A stretch of 64,000 bases of DNA from Sinohyriopsis cumingii (taxonomy: Eukaryota > Mollusca > Bivalvia > Unionida > Unionidae), in NCBI GenBank assembly GCA_028554795.2, contig JAPYKE020000037.1, positions 6,182,001 to 6,246,000 on the forward strand. The letters are read 5' to 3'. Positions 1 through 12,187 of this stretch are shown piece by piece. The translations under genes and the position numbers were made by a program. The notes below the pieces were generated by a model that did no database searches, was not told where the DNA came from, and saw only the letters and a program-made list of their open reading frames with translations. Numbering within the stretch: the stretch's first letter is position 1; each line of letters opens with the position of its first letter.

Positions 1-110
1 AGTGTAATTGAAATAGAACAAGACCACTCTTAGTATGGATAATGACACTGTATATAGAACAGATCAAGATCACTGTAGGTATAGTAATGCATGGTTGCGT
101 GCTTCATGCT
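1..110. repeat. Two degenerate units of the 46-bp minisatellite
   Basis: The phrase AATGACACTGTATAT and the following GTAGGTATAG spacer recur here at roughly 46-bp spacing. They match the consensus of the large array at 60,470-63,838. Only about two units are visible, and the window edge cuts the first. Confidence 0.6.
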
Positions 111-678
111 GGCAAGTATTTAAAATCAACTAATATTTAAAACCAACCTGATATGCATTTAATATTTTTAATTTTAATTTATTGTAATATTTTCTTTCTC
201 TAAAGATTTGCTAGAAACGTCAGGGCAAGACTTTGTGCCCTTGGACTTTCATCTAAGCCTACACCAACGCACCCTCACCATTCAGTGACGACATCCCTCG
301 TGACTTGACAATCACTAACACACAGAAATCTGTATATTAGATTAAGCAACCAAATAAAGAAACATCAATTTAGGTTAGACTTTTAATAATCATATTTCGG
401 ACACTTAAAAAGTATTAGCTATCAAGTACATGCCAGTTATCAAGTAAATGCCTGACAATTATCAACGTAAGTACATGATAACAAAGCAATAGCGATGATG
501 TACATACCAGTCATCAAGTACATACTGATAGCTACTTGTTACTTGTCACACATAAATATAATGATTACCAAATACATACGAACCTACTATTTGCATATAA
601 ATGTATTAATTGTCAGGTGCATAGTTGATAGTTTTTAGATATACACTATATAAATCTGTTAAATATCACATGCCAAGG

Positions 679-937
<259 letters not shown>

Positions 938-1370
938 ATTTTACAGGAGACTGGAAGGTTTTAGAAAGCAATAACCGATGCACTTAATATCCTTGTTCGT
1001 CTTTTCTTCAAAATGGTTATGTATTTGTCCACGTAATAACTACGCAGTTTGTTTTAGGCGGACACACAGATCAAACGATATGACCAATTAAATGTTGTAG
1101 TGAAGGAACATTATAGGAAAGCTTTTGGAATACATAGTAAACAGGTATTTGGCAGGGGAAATTAAAGTCATACGTTCTAATGGGGAAACGCTGTATCCAG
1201 GAATGTAATAAATGCTTATTATCACGCTCGTTCGTGAGAAATGGGCTGTCGTCGTCTAAATGCGTATTAGAATCATGTACGTAATGGAACGAAATCTAGC
1301 TTTGACAGTACAGTACCTACTTAAACTATTTTCAGGCTTGGAAAACATTCACACAGCTCAGTGTAGTTAG

Positions 1371-2558
1371 ATGGCACATAGAAACAGCAGCTTTGAGATA
1401 CATGAAGCGTCTGATATGCTTCCAGACAATGACATATCCTGGACAAATTCCTCTGGTTATTCTGCGGAGAATGGTAGCCAAGACAATCAGATGAACCATT
1501 CTATTATTTCAATTTCCTCTAACAATTGCATAATTTTGAAGAGAAGGTATATGTCTACGTCTGGACGTTCCTGGTTATTTTAACGGCTTTTGCAAATGTG
1601 CTGATCGTAGCCGTTTTCGTCCGAAAAAGCATGCGATCAACCACCAACCTAACCCTTCTATTCATTGCAATATCGGACTCTCTAACTGGACTTGTGACCT
1701 TACCTACGTATATACATGTCTTCACCAGTGGAATGCACGGATGGGTCAGTCTGAATGAAGGCTGGTGTGAGGCATTTATGATCTCTACGTTTTACATGTC
1801 TAAGGCTTTCCACACTGTGTCCATATGGCAGACATTGTTGCTTGGATTTCAGAGATTCTTTTGCGTCTGGTTTCCATTCAAAATAAAATCTTGGTTTACC
1901 ACTCGCCAAACTTTGAAAATAGTCGGCGTCATTACTATACGTGCTTTTGTCATCGAAACGTACCACCTTAATAAGAAGGAAGAGTACAGTCTGTGTGAGT
2001 GGAATATTGAAGTTCCGTGCATTGAATATTGCACCTATCTGTGGATAACCTTGCTTCTTGTGAATATATTGCCATGCGTGCTATTACTTGCCCTCACAAT
2101 CCTAATGATTCAAAAGTTGTTTCATAGAAACATTCGAAAAGGGTCCATAAGTGCTGAGAAAAGTCCAGAGAGGGAACAACAAAATAAGAGTCTCCATTAT
2201 TGTGGTCTGCATTGCCATCATCTTTCTGATTCCAGAAATCCCATACGGTATTTTTCTACTGGTGACTGTAATCAAAACACATAGCGGTTAAGAAATACTG
2301 GCGCTAAGAGATAATCGTCTTTTCCATATTGCATACGAAATTGCATTGTTGATAAGTTTCCATGCAAACTTTTGGGTCTATATAATTATTAACAGATATT
2401 TCAGGGACGTGTTGAAATCGATGTTCCTAGATAGTATCAGAAAATTGCTGCCAAAGCGTACAACCGTCCCTGTTAATACTGTTTCCATGGAAACGAGTCA
2501 GAGTCAATCCAATAGCACAAAGGGAACGGATGTGAACGAACACTCTACTTTTGTGTAG
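1371..2558 (+). pseudogene. Broken class A neuropeptide-type GPCR (sex peptide/myoinhibitory peptide receptor-like)
   Basis: This is a paralogue of the intact gene at 24,496-25,737, aligned end to end with it. The start ATG and the stop are both kept, and the last residues STFV are the same. Three lesions break it: about 43 nt are missing in the extracellular N-terminus near 1,470-1,530 (frame change); two bases are missing in AAATAAGAG-TCTCC near 2,188, just before TM6 (frame change); and an in-frame TAA at 2,289-2,291 replaces the Gln codon CAA of the intact copy. TM1-TM5 are open at 1,526-2,190 and TM7 plus tail at 2,346-2,558. An Arg replaces a Cys in TM4. A TTTTCAG acceptor-like site lies 36 nt upstream of the ATG, as in the intact copy. 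No GT-AG pair would remove the lesions. The high remaining similarity suggests recent loss of function; an assembly error is the main alternative. Confidence 0.85.
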
Positions 2559-2790
2559 ATCTGCATCTTTATTTAGTTAAAAATATACGGGTACGTCTGT
2601 TTATGAAAACTGCAGTAAGGTAAACGTTCTTCTGAAAACATCCATGCGCAGGGTTCAATGTCATAAATTTCTGTAAGATGCTGCTTGACCCTTCAAAATA
2701 ATTCACATTGGAAAACATTACTTCTAGACAAGCGGACGGATGAAAGAGGATATAGAGTTGGCTTCTAACAAGGAATCGACACATCTCACT

Positions 2791-3221
2791 GATACCAAAA
2801 TTTAATCAGATGGAGAACTGTGATAACCTCTTTTAATAATTTACAAATAGATAACTCCGAAGAGTATGTATTATCAGAATTGTTTGGAAACATATCCACA
2901 TGAATGATCGTTCAATTTTCTATTACAACTGGATTGAATGTGGAATATAGTTTAATGACTAATATAGGATAGAATGGAAAATGTCGAAAATGCAAAATTC
3001 AAACACAAAAGAATATCAATTAAAATTACGTTTATGAACTTTTACATGCCGTATAAAATAAATGGAAACATTTAATTAAAAATCGGCAAATATAAGAAGT
3101 TATTTCATAAATGTTGATGGGTCTGGTTTAGAAAAAGGAAAATCGTAAGATTATGCCTCTGCAAGCAATGAATTATATCTGTTCTTAATTATTGTAATTA
3201 ACAAATTTCGTGCATATGATT
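2791..3221. other. Non-coding AT-rich spacer
   Basis: I see no gene, RNA or transposon here. The first part may continue the 3' flank shared with block B. Confidence 0.5.
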
Positions 3222-3372
3222 GCATGTATGTATGTATGTACGTATGTATGTGTGTGAGTGTGTGTGTGACAGTGAGTATGTGTGCGACTATGCGTGCGTA
3301 CGTACGCACCCATGCATGCATGTATGTATGTATGCATGCATGCATGCATACGTATGTATGTATGTATGTATA
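3222..3372. repeat. (GTAT)n/(GCAT)n tetranucleotide repeat with self-complementary core
   Basis: GTAT repeats pass through GTGTGAGTG, then GCGTGCGTACGTACGC, then GCAT and GTAT repeats. Because GCAT and GTAC units are self-complementary, the tract can fold on itself. It also produces meaningless open frames on both strands. Confidence 0.9.
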
Positions 3373-3645
3373 CTGCACATTCGTGTCTTATAATGCTCAC
3401 AATGAACAAAACACAAACATATACATGTATGTATATATGTATAATCTTTTGCGGTAAAATAACTAACTATATTGTACATGAAATTAGCATTTTTTGGATA
3501 TATTTTTTAAATTATTTTTATTTTATGCTTAAAAGCGTGTTGGAGAGCTAAAGTGAATAGCAGAATGAAGTAACTGGTCTGTAACGATAATATCGGATGT
3601 TTATCCTTTATGCTGTTTTTTGTACATTTGTACATTTGCACAGGG

Positions 3646-3782
3646 GGCCCCGAGTGGCCGAGCGGTGGTTCTTTCCGGGGATTTCCCGGGTTCTTCCTCC
3701 ATCATTAATACTGGCCGCCATGTATAGCCTATCGTGTGCTGAAAAATGGCGTTAAACCTTACAACAACAACAACAACAACAC
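3646..3782 (+). mobile_element. SINE family 1, internally deleted copy
   Basis: The copy starts with a tRNA-like GAGTGGCCGAGCGGT head. It jumps straight to the conserved core (phrases TACTGGCCGCCATGTATAG and GCTGAAAAATGGCGTTAAAC) and ends in a (CAA)n tail. About 100 bp between head and core, present in the copies at 32,331 and 61,745, are missing. Confidence 0.85.
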
Positions 3783-3962
3783 TTTCACAGAAAAGCTATG
3801 AATAATAACATAATTTCTTTACCTAATCAGATGAAAAAATAAACACATACATGGGAGAAACAAAATGAAAAAAAAATAAAATTCGTAGTGGGATTCGAGC
3901 TTGCTTCTATTGCCTTACATATTTCTTTCCAGTGTATAAAGCGATTGTCATCATGGCAGATG

Positions 3963-3998
<36 letters not shown>

Positions 3999-4575
3999 AT
4001 TTTGCAACGTTTAGTTCTGACCTTATACGTAGTAGGTTTGAGGCCATATAGTCTCAAGCATGTAAGCCAAGGATTCAAACGGTTTCATAGCCTCAAAGAG
4101 AATGGTAATGCTACAATGGTAACGGGGTAAAGGCTAAAGTGGTTTTCACTTCCAGCTTTTGTTGTTAACAAAGAGAGACAAAGAACCACATATGAAACAT
4201 ACAAACACAGATGAAAATGATTGAGTAATATCTCTTTTTTCTAGAGATGTTGGTGGTCCTCAAAACGGTCGTTTGCGTTTGTTAACTTAGTTAACATAGG
4301 TGGCATCACGCTGGTATTATCTTCTTCCCAAATGTCGTCTCACAAGTAATCCATACAAAAAGAATCTCGTCAGACTTGTCTCTCGCCATAGATTGGTCTC
4401 TTTCATATAGCTTTTCTCTCTGATGCGCGTGATCGAACATGATGATCTGACTGACATATATCAAATAATGTCCTGGTTAAATGCATCTCCGAAATAAGTG
4501 TTTATGCCTCAATGCTAGCCAGTGTGGTGTACATCTTGAACGTGTTGAGAACATATGAAATAATGGGACAATGCT

Positions 4576-4578
<3 letters not shown>
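3783..4578. other. Spacer with a GT tract
   Basis: A (GT)n run occupies about 3,966-3,998. Nothing else in this stretch can be supported as a gene or element. Confidence 0.5.
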
Positions 4579-4638
<60 letters not shown>

Positions 4639-4726
4639 TGGTGTACTTGCGACGACCTGATTTGGGATGCACACCAACATTTCGAGGACATGACTGTATT
4701 GTGAGGACTTACCAGTCCTCGAAATG
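4579..4726. repeat. (GT)n tract followed by a perfect 12-bp stem-loop
   Basis: About 58 bp of GT repeats are followed at 4,678-4,689 by CATTTCGAGGAC. Its exact reverse complement GTCCTCGAAATG is at 4,715-4,726, with a 25-base loop. The related words GAGGACT and GTCCTCAC recur within 70 bp on either strand. Confidence 0.75.
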
Positions 4727-5312
4727 ATACTTCGAAAACTGGATGAGAATGATCATAAGAGATGAACGTGTTATTGTGAAAGTCCTCACAAAGTCGGTAA
4801 TGATTTGACAAAGAGTTACACATCGTGTTTATAGTACACACAATTTCCGTTCTTCCTTTGGCGCTTCAGTTGTGTGTAAACGCTTAGTCAATCAGAAGGC
4901 GTGTGATTCCGGACTGTCATTCAATCTCAACATCATTTCTGTGCAGTATCACTGTAAATTTCGTATACCGATAAATGCGACTCATAAAAAATAGTTACTC
5001 GTATTATTAATGATTTTTAAAACAAATAGTTTTGTAATAATGGTAAACAGGTGATTCTATCAAAAAGTACCATATTTTAAGCCAGGTGCGATTGATATAT
5101 TGCGTTGATTTGGTGTGGACATGGATTTTATTCATTCGAGACTTAATACAATTAACTCTTGGAAGATGGCAAGACGCACTGGATCAGAGTCTTAAAAGAC
5201 AAAAAGACTTTTTAAAAAGTTGTTTGTTATATTCGTCTTCAACAGCTGTTCGTTCTTTCATTCATTATCGTCTGTGACAACGTGCTTGTGTCCCGTTCTA
5301 CCAATGAGCTTG

Positions 5313-5443
5313 ATGCACAGTCATCGTATCATTACTCATATGCAACTATCAGTCATACACATAGTATAAAATAATATTATTATTTTATACTAATATATGA
5401 CTGACAGTTAAATTATTAGCAACGATACGAGTCCCTGTGCGAA
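5313..5443. repeat. Foldback hairpin with ~60-bp imperfect arms
   Basis: The centre is a near-perfect palindrome around TAGTATAAAATAAT (5,361-5,391). The complementarity continues outwards through AGTCATA / TATGACT and GTATC / GATAC to GCACAG / CTGTGC, with small bulges. The loop is essentially absent. It could be a MITE or a hairpin transcript source; no flanking target duplication is clear. Confidence 0.6.
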
Positions 5444-5516
5444 GGTCTTGATTATTAGATTCTCATGTCACAAACATTTCACATTAATGTCACAAGAGCG
5501 GGTTAATGAAGAAGTT

Positions 5517-5550
<34 letters not shown>
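5517..5550. repeat. (TC)n microsatellite
   Basis: An uninterrupted run of about 17 TC units. Confidence 0.95.
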
Positions 5551-5553
<3 letters not shown>

Positions 5554-8495
5554 CGTTTCCTTTTCAACTTGATTTTTGAGAGAATGAGAGAGAAAAGAGC
5601 AAAATGAACTCTGTAGTTAAGTAGAAGAAGACTAGTGGGTTCTTTTTATCTTCTTTTGTTATAGAAAGTAAAAACATCAAAAAATTCAGACAGGCAAGGA
5701 AAAGAAAATGGAATATCTCAGTGTCAGTACCTGATACCCCCGTCAAATAATCAGTTGGTCCCTTTCAAGCTAGTACAGTTCTCACTCTTGATGATACAAT
5801 ATATCCTCCAATATAAGATAAGGCTCTGTACATGACAGACTCGTTGATTAACAAACTCGGTTACTATAGTCATACCTCCCCGTATGTTTGTACCATGCCA
5901 ACGATTTCAATAACGGAAATCTTTAAGGTGATAAACAGTGCAGATTACCTAGTCATTTCCTTCAATGAACTTCTAACTTGAATGTCACCAGAGTGGCAAT
6001 AACACTAGCATCCTCCGCACCTTTCACGCTTAACGGTCTTTACATACTATCACGGCGGCATACTGCGTACACTATTGGCAAGTCTCTTTTCCTCAGACAA
6101 TATCGTGACGTATTTCTTAATATTTGGTAACTGTCAGATAATTCCGTCCATCACCATAATGTTGAGAGTTTAATTTTGAATTCGTTGCACACATGATATA
6201 GAAAATACATCGTTTGTTAAATCCATGGGAAAGGTAAATTTGTAGTTGTCATTCATTTATGTTGCTTGATTCGGCATTGTAAATATCGGAAGCTGACGAC
6301 ATAGTATTTTCCTCCTATGCACATACATGAAAATGAACTTGTCCAGGAACTGGAAATGACTCGCAAGCATGGTCATATTTTACAATGAAAACTTCGTTTG
6401 GAGTGAAACGAGCAGAATATAACTGTGTTAGGGCCATCCTGGGCATAACTAGGTTGGAAATTATAAATCAGGAAGTAAAATGATTTAGTTGATAGCATCT
6501 TTGATCTCATTTGTGCTTTTAAGTTTTTTAAATTGGAGGGGGATTTACAAACAAAAGGTGATGTATATTCAGACTCTAGTTTAAGCTCGAGTTAGGGAAC
6601 TTGATGTTTTTACTCAATGGGATGGCCATGTCAACATGTAATATGTCAGAGCACATTCAAATTAACACGAATATTACTGCATAAAATTAATTCCCAAATT
6701 TGGAAAACTCTGCATATTGCTATATACCTCTACACTTCCACACAAAGCTCTAACAAACATTATAGTACTTAGGACTATCCCATACATATATACGGTAATC
6801 AGCTGTCACTTGTTATGAGTCAGCTATGAGACTACAAATATCAGTAATGGCCACCATATTGCTTGCATCAACGTACAGTGTTGACAACAGCTTTCTAGGG
6901 CAAATAAATGTGTGGTATCTCCCTGCTATTACTATCACACGATTAACAGTTGGCATAGATTAAGCATCTTAAAACGTCATTGTCCTGTGCCATAAATATG
7001 ATATCCGCACACAGAGCTAGGTAACGTTTGAGTATAAACATATGGTTCCCACAGACAAATCTTGGCTACGTCATCCATAAATATATGGCTTCCAAACTAC
7101 CCGAGATAGGATTTGTCACACTTCACACCTTCAAACAAGTCTACTACTCCCCGCGCCATCGTTGCAATATATGCTCCAGTAGAAAACGATGTTTTAGAGT
7201 AACAACAGTGGTACGTAGAAAACTCAAATTTACAAGGAAAGTGACACCACAAAATCACTTTAGCATTCCTAAAGATTTTCTTATATTTATCATAATTTTG
7301 ATTGGGGAGAGATTTTGTCTTGAAAGCAAAAATAATAAAATTTGTGGAAAATCATAATGGTATTATAATAAATTGTTTACCTGTTAGTAAAAGAATAGTA
7401 ATTAAGATTTTGCTTTTGACTCGTTTTTAAAACATTAATTGATAATGTGCATATGCAACTCATGTCTCTACAAATGCAGATAATCGGAGACAAAAGACAA
7501 AGTTACAGGAGAAGATTTTAATTTCAATTTATTATCATTCATACCTTTATCTTCGAATGAACTAAATTGTGTAGGTCAGATTAAGGTTGATATCAATATT
7601 CTTTTAAAAGATTATTGAAAATTTACTTGTAAAGTAACATTACTTATCGTCAGATTTAAGATAATCCCACTTTCATATGAAACAAATGTAAAGGACGCTG
7701 ATACAGCTATGAAATGTATCATAAAAGTATTTGTTTCTTGTAATATGCACACATTACAGTAAGAAAGAACCACCTAATAAAATCGGTTACAACAGCTACT
7801 CATGGAACTTGAGAATTCATTACAGTATTCTAAACAGTGTTACTGATGTAGGTGCTCATTGTCTATCACATTGCCATCGTATGTTAAGTAGATATGTGTT
7901 TTAGGCAGAGGACCGTTTCCTCATCGAAATAATTATTGAGGACTTTTATGAGAACGTAACTGATTTAAAACAGGATATTTTGTGAAATTGATTTTTTATG
8001 GCAACTAAGGTTTTTGTCATTTAGAGATTCATTCTCTATAGAACTGGAAGTTTATGGCTTTGGCTTAAAACAGTGCATCATCAAAATATTGTAGAATGAT
8101 ACAGTTATACTATCACTTTTAATGCTAACATCTCAACTTTCAGGATTTTTTAAAATAAAAATCGAATATAACGTTATCCCACAACATTACCATGAGTTCA
8201 TTTTTATGTCAAAACGTATTAATTCTTTTTTTGGATTTGTTGTGCACCTGGAGATCTTAACCCTTGAACTTGTTTACTTTCTTTTACTTTATACAATTCA
8301 TATATTATATGGCTATAATGCCATATAAAAATTAAAAATTGTACATGATGTTTACAATGCATGGAGATGACATTCACTGGTAGCTGTTGCTGTTAAAGTA
8401 AATTGTTAGTATGTTACAATACTATATGTGTCAGTGAGAGCTCATGATCGTAATTTTAATGTTTTCTATTGTCAGTATTTGTATCTTTACATTGC
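5551..8495. other. Gene-free spacer
   Basis: Only short chance frames are present and none has recognisable protein character. A short phrase (GAGATTCATTCTCTATAG plus about 20 more bases) near 8,026 recurs near 11,155 and suggests a small local repeat. Confidence 0.5.
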
Positions 8496-8498
8496 TTA

Positions 8499-8686
8499 GG
8501 GCTGTTCCATTTAAACATAGACGATACACAGGGAAGGCAGTTTTTAAAAACTATATGCCATTATACTTTGATTTCACAGAGTTCATATTAAAATGATAAG
8601 AACATTTTAAATTGCATCTTCTTGTGGAGAACCCCACTTTAAAACTATCTTCTCTGGGCCCCATGTATGTTTTAATGGAACAGCCC
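8499..8686. mobile_element. MITE, PIF/Harbinger type (188 bp)
   Basis: Terminal inverted repeats GGGCTGTTCCATTTAAACAT (left) and the complement of ATGTTTTAATGGAACAGCCC (right) differ by one T/A step. The element is flanked on both sides by TTA (8,496-8,498 and 8,687-8,689). A 3-bp TWA target duplication and GGG-starting inverted repeats are typical of PIF/Harbinger-mobilised MITEs. No transposase is encoded. A second left terminus occurs at 42,820. Confidence 0.85.
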
Positions 8687-8689
8687 TTA

Positions 8690-9888
8690 CATGGTAAACA
8701 GTTGAAAAATTCCTATTTAAAATGGTATCAATGTTTGGTGAATGTAACATCTGAAAGTAAAAGAGATTATTTTTATGTAAAAACTACAAGTCAAATATGA
8801 AAACAAAACGGAAGAAAATGACTATAGTACCATGGTTTAAGGAGGAGTAGGCAACTGTAGAAAGACAACCGGGACAATTTATAAGAACTGCTTCACTACC
8901 AGGAAAAGCAACATGTGAAGAGCCACAGAGAAAGGAACCTATTACCAAACAAATGACCACGAAGCCAGATTAAAATCATAATTATAAATTCAAACTCAAA
9001 GCTATGTTAAAGCAAAAACAGCTAGAATCTGTACCTTCCAAATGATGAATATTTGATGGCCTATAAGTTGATACGTTTGGATTATAAAGTCTGGACTTCG
9101 TCTTATACTCCAAATCAACATGTATGTGGATTGCGTCTTTCAAATCATGTTATCGTATATCGTGTATTTTATTATTATGTAAAAAAGTATTTTTCTCCAA
9201 AAATATAGAAAAAATGTGTAAAATAATTTTCATTTTGGGAATATATAGCGTACTAATCAAATTAGGGCCTGACATTGAGAAGGATTTTAAAATATCTACA
9301 TGATTTTTGGTATTAAATTAAAGTGCATCAGATGTAATTGCGTTAAAACAGCATTTACTAGTAACATATGTTGTTTACATTTGACTACATATATGTGCGT
9401 TAGAAAATGAATAACCACTAATGATTGAGTTAAGACATTACAGTTAAAACCTGTTTGAGGTCAATGTCCGGCAGACAAGATCAAATTAGGAAATGAGACT
9501 AACCATGGGGTATTATGAATACAGAACCGTGTAATGTCAGGTGCTTTCTCGCGCAAGTTTCTCAACCAGTGACTCATTTTGTACACGTCGACAAAAATGT
9601 CATTCAGAGTAACAACTGGCTTGAGCAAACATGACAAAAACCCACATGCCAATTAACTACAGGAAGTGTACCTTCTCTTACTCTTATTTGTTGGGAATTG
9701 ACAGGTCATTATGCATACAAATAAAATTAAAAATATGATAAAATAGTAATTTTTGGGATTTGACCTAAATGGAGTCTATATGGATATAAATATTGTAAAT
9801 ATTTAAATATTAAACTGAAATATAATGGTATGTATTTTATCAGTTTACATTCGCTGTTTAGTTTATTATTGTTTTATCCTTCACAAAA
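8690..9888. other. Gene-free spacer
   Basis: AT-rich sequence with scattered homopolymers. No gene, RNA or element recognised. Confidence 0.5.
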
Positions 9889-10409
9889 GCTGAATGGAAG
9901 AAAAGGCCAGAGCAATACCTCAGTTTTGTCTTTTTCAATACTGTTTGTTCCACATAGCATCGTCAATTTTCCATAAAGCTGAGGATCAGCACCATCAGAT
10001 AAACAGGGCAGCAATGTACAAATTAGCACGAAATGCGATCGAATGTACATGCCTCTCATCAAAACAAAACTCTGGAAAAGACATTTTAGCATCAGTGATG
10101 CAATTTCCCTATTGCCGGTAATCTGATGCATACTATTAATATTCCAGAAAATTGAAAATGCTACAGTGAATTTCACACATCATTGCGAATTTTATCCTAT
10201 ATGTAACACATTAACTTTTCAGGTCATCTGTAGCTAAAAAAAATACCTAATTTGTTTTAAATACTTTGTGTGAAACAAATTAGGTACTTTTAGTTACATT
10301 TGATGGTGCTGATCCTCAGCTTTATGGAAAATTGACGATGCTATGTGGAACAAACAGTATTGAAAAAGACAAAACTGAGGTTTTGCTCTGGCCTTTTCTT
10401 CCATTCAGC
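9889..10409. repeat. Large inverted repeat with ~109-bp near-identical arms
   Basis: The left arm 9,889-9,997 and right arm 10,301-10,409 are reverse complements with, by eye, a single mismatch (AATACC against AAAACC). The ~300-base spacer contains a second nested hairpin at 10,233-10,288 (ACCTAATTTGTTT and its complement). The arms give antisense open frames that mirror each other, so those frames are not evidence for a gene. It could be a foldback transposon, a MITE relative, or an inverted duplication kept similar by gene conversion. Confidence 0.9.
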
Positions 10410-11808
10410 ATCTGCTTATATATGGATGAAGTATAGAAAATGTACAAAATTCACAGTGAGTTCTAGGCCGACAAATGGAGTAGATTTTTCTGTTTTGATT
10501 ACGATGTGTTCTTAGATTTCGTTATTTTAATTTGATTAATTTGTATTCAGTCCAAAGAAGTTTAAAATGTGTTCGGATCTATTGTTTTGTTATTTGTACG
10601 TTTTCATATTTTTCCTAAGCCAATATTTTTCATGGCACCGAAGTAGTTCTTATATTTTTGTCATTCATTAAAAAAAAACATTGAAAGTATTACCATGTTT
10701 CAAAAATGTAAAGTTGAATATTTCGATAAGACAAGAGAGTGTTGTATCTGAATTCATGATTACTTCAGCCTGATTGTTCATTTCTGTTTCTTGACATGCT
10801 GTTTCAATTCTGCTTCTTTTTACACATATGTTATCCTGTACATATTTGTCATATTAGTCTTAAGGGCGTTTGAATTTAAATTTCGTTACCCATTGTAGAT
10901 TGAGACACGTATACTTTGGTACGAAATATACAGCAGTTTGTAAATGGGACATTGCATACTTTAAATGCAAGTCTAGGGCAGTTTCATTGTTCCAACTTAA
11001 GTTAGTCTGACTATTTGGACGGCAAAACTTCTCAAACATCTTTCAGATGAATCTGTTTATGCAACAGTTCTGTTTATCAGACGTTTACAGTGTCAATAAA
11101 CGAGATTTATGCCACATCTACATTCTTGACTTGTATTTTAGCACTCTTTGTAGAGATTCATTATCTATAGAACTGGAAGTTTATCACTTTGACTCGACAA
11201 ATTATTTTTTTTTCAATACAGGACTGTGACATTGACAGCTTAAAATAAGAGCATTTGGAAAGGCTGTCCTTACAATGTTGCTTACTTTTCAATCTGTAGC
11301 AATCATAAATAACATGCACTTTCTGGTTGCAATAAGTGCACTTAGGAAGAAATAAAGATTCCTTATAAGTCGCCTCATAAGTATAATATCTAAATCATGC
11401 ATCAGACTGAAATTTGAGAGTACTGTTTCGAGGCTGAGATTATTTGCACCAGGAAACTGCTTACAGTAAGACTTACAGACAAAATAAACTTTTGAGTCAA
11501 GGAATAATCATCAGCTGTAAGAGCAGTATTTTCTAGCGTTTCAATATTTTACTCGCCACTTTCGGTCCTGACGTCACTATGGACAAAATTCTTGAACCTT
11601 TCAACTAATATAAGCTGTCTGAAGTTATGGTAATCTTGATCAATCTCTTTGGCAGAGCACCACCAATCCAGTATTTGTTCTGTTTCTCTTGTACATTCGA
11701 CATGGGTCTGTCCAGTTTCCACTTTGAAATTACTAACCTGTGTTGATATATCTCAGGTACCAACTCATAACCCCTCTTCTTTTTTAGTTTCATTTGCCTA
11801 TCGACAGT
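10410..11808. other. Gene-free spacer
   Basis: No supported gene. A phrase near 11,155 repeats the one near 8,026. Confidence 0.5.
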
Positions 11809-12125
11809 TCCGGTGGTTCTTGCGGTTAGGGCGTCTGCTCAGATGCAGGAGGTCGCTGGTTCGATACCCAGACGAGTCAGACCAAATAGTTGTAAATATT
11901 GCACTAATAGCTGTCTCGCCTGGCGTTCAGCATTAAGAGTTTCGTGTTAGGAATGGTCGGTCTGGTGTTAGGATAATATGACTGGACTCGAATTCGTGCT
12001 ACATGTCTGCAGGATGATGCCACAGTGCAAGTCATCACTATATTCTGCAACATTGTAGAAATCCTAGCGATATTAATGATTTTTGTAAATAAAAGTTACG
12101 TTAAAATTGCAAATCACAAACACAT
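11809..12125 (+). mobile_element. SINE family 2, diverged full-length copy
   Basis: The tRNA-like head (TCCGGTGG, with a B-box-like GGTTCGATACCC) is followed by the family body (GTCTCGCCTGGCGTTCAGCA; GGTGTTAGGATAATATGAC; ACATGTCTGC) and the tail GTTAAAATTGCAAATCACA. It is collinear with the copy at 44,203-44,517 but more diverged. A (TC)n tract follows at 12,144-12,183. Confidence 0.85.
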
Positions 12126-12141
12126 TCCATTTGCATAGTTT

Positions 12142-12183
<42 letters not shown>

Positions 12184-12187
<4 letters not shown>

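Noticed and set aside
1371-2558. Receptor copy A as a functional multi-exon gene
   Set aside because: Its paralogue is intronless over the same span and the frame changes coincide with plain small deletions without splice signals.
9874-10176. 100-codon minus-strand frame and its plus-strand partner
   Set aside because: Both read through one arm of the inverted repeat; the mirror image exists in the other arm.
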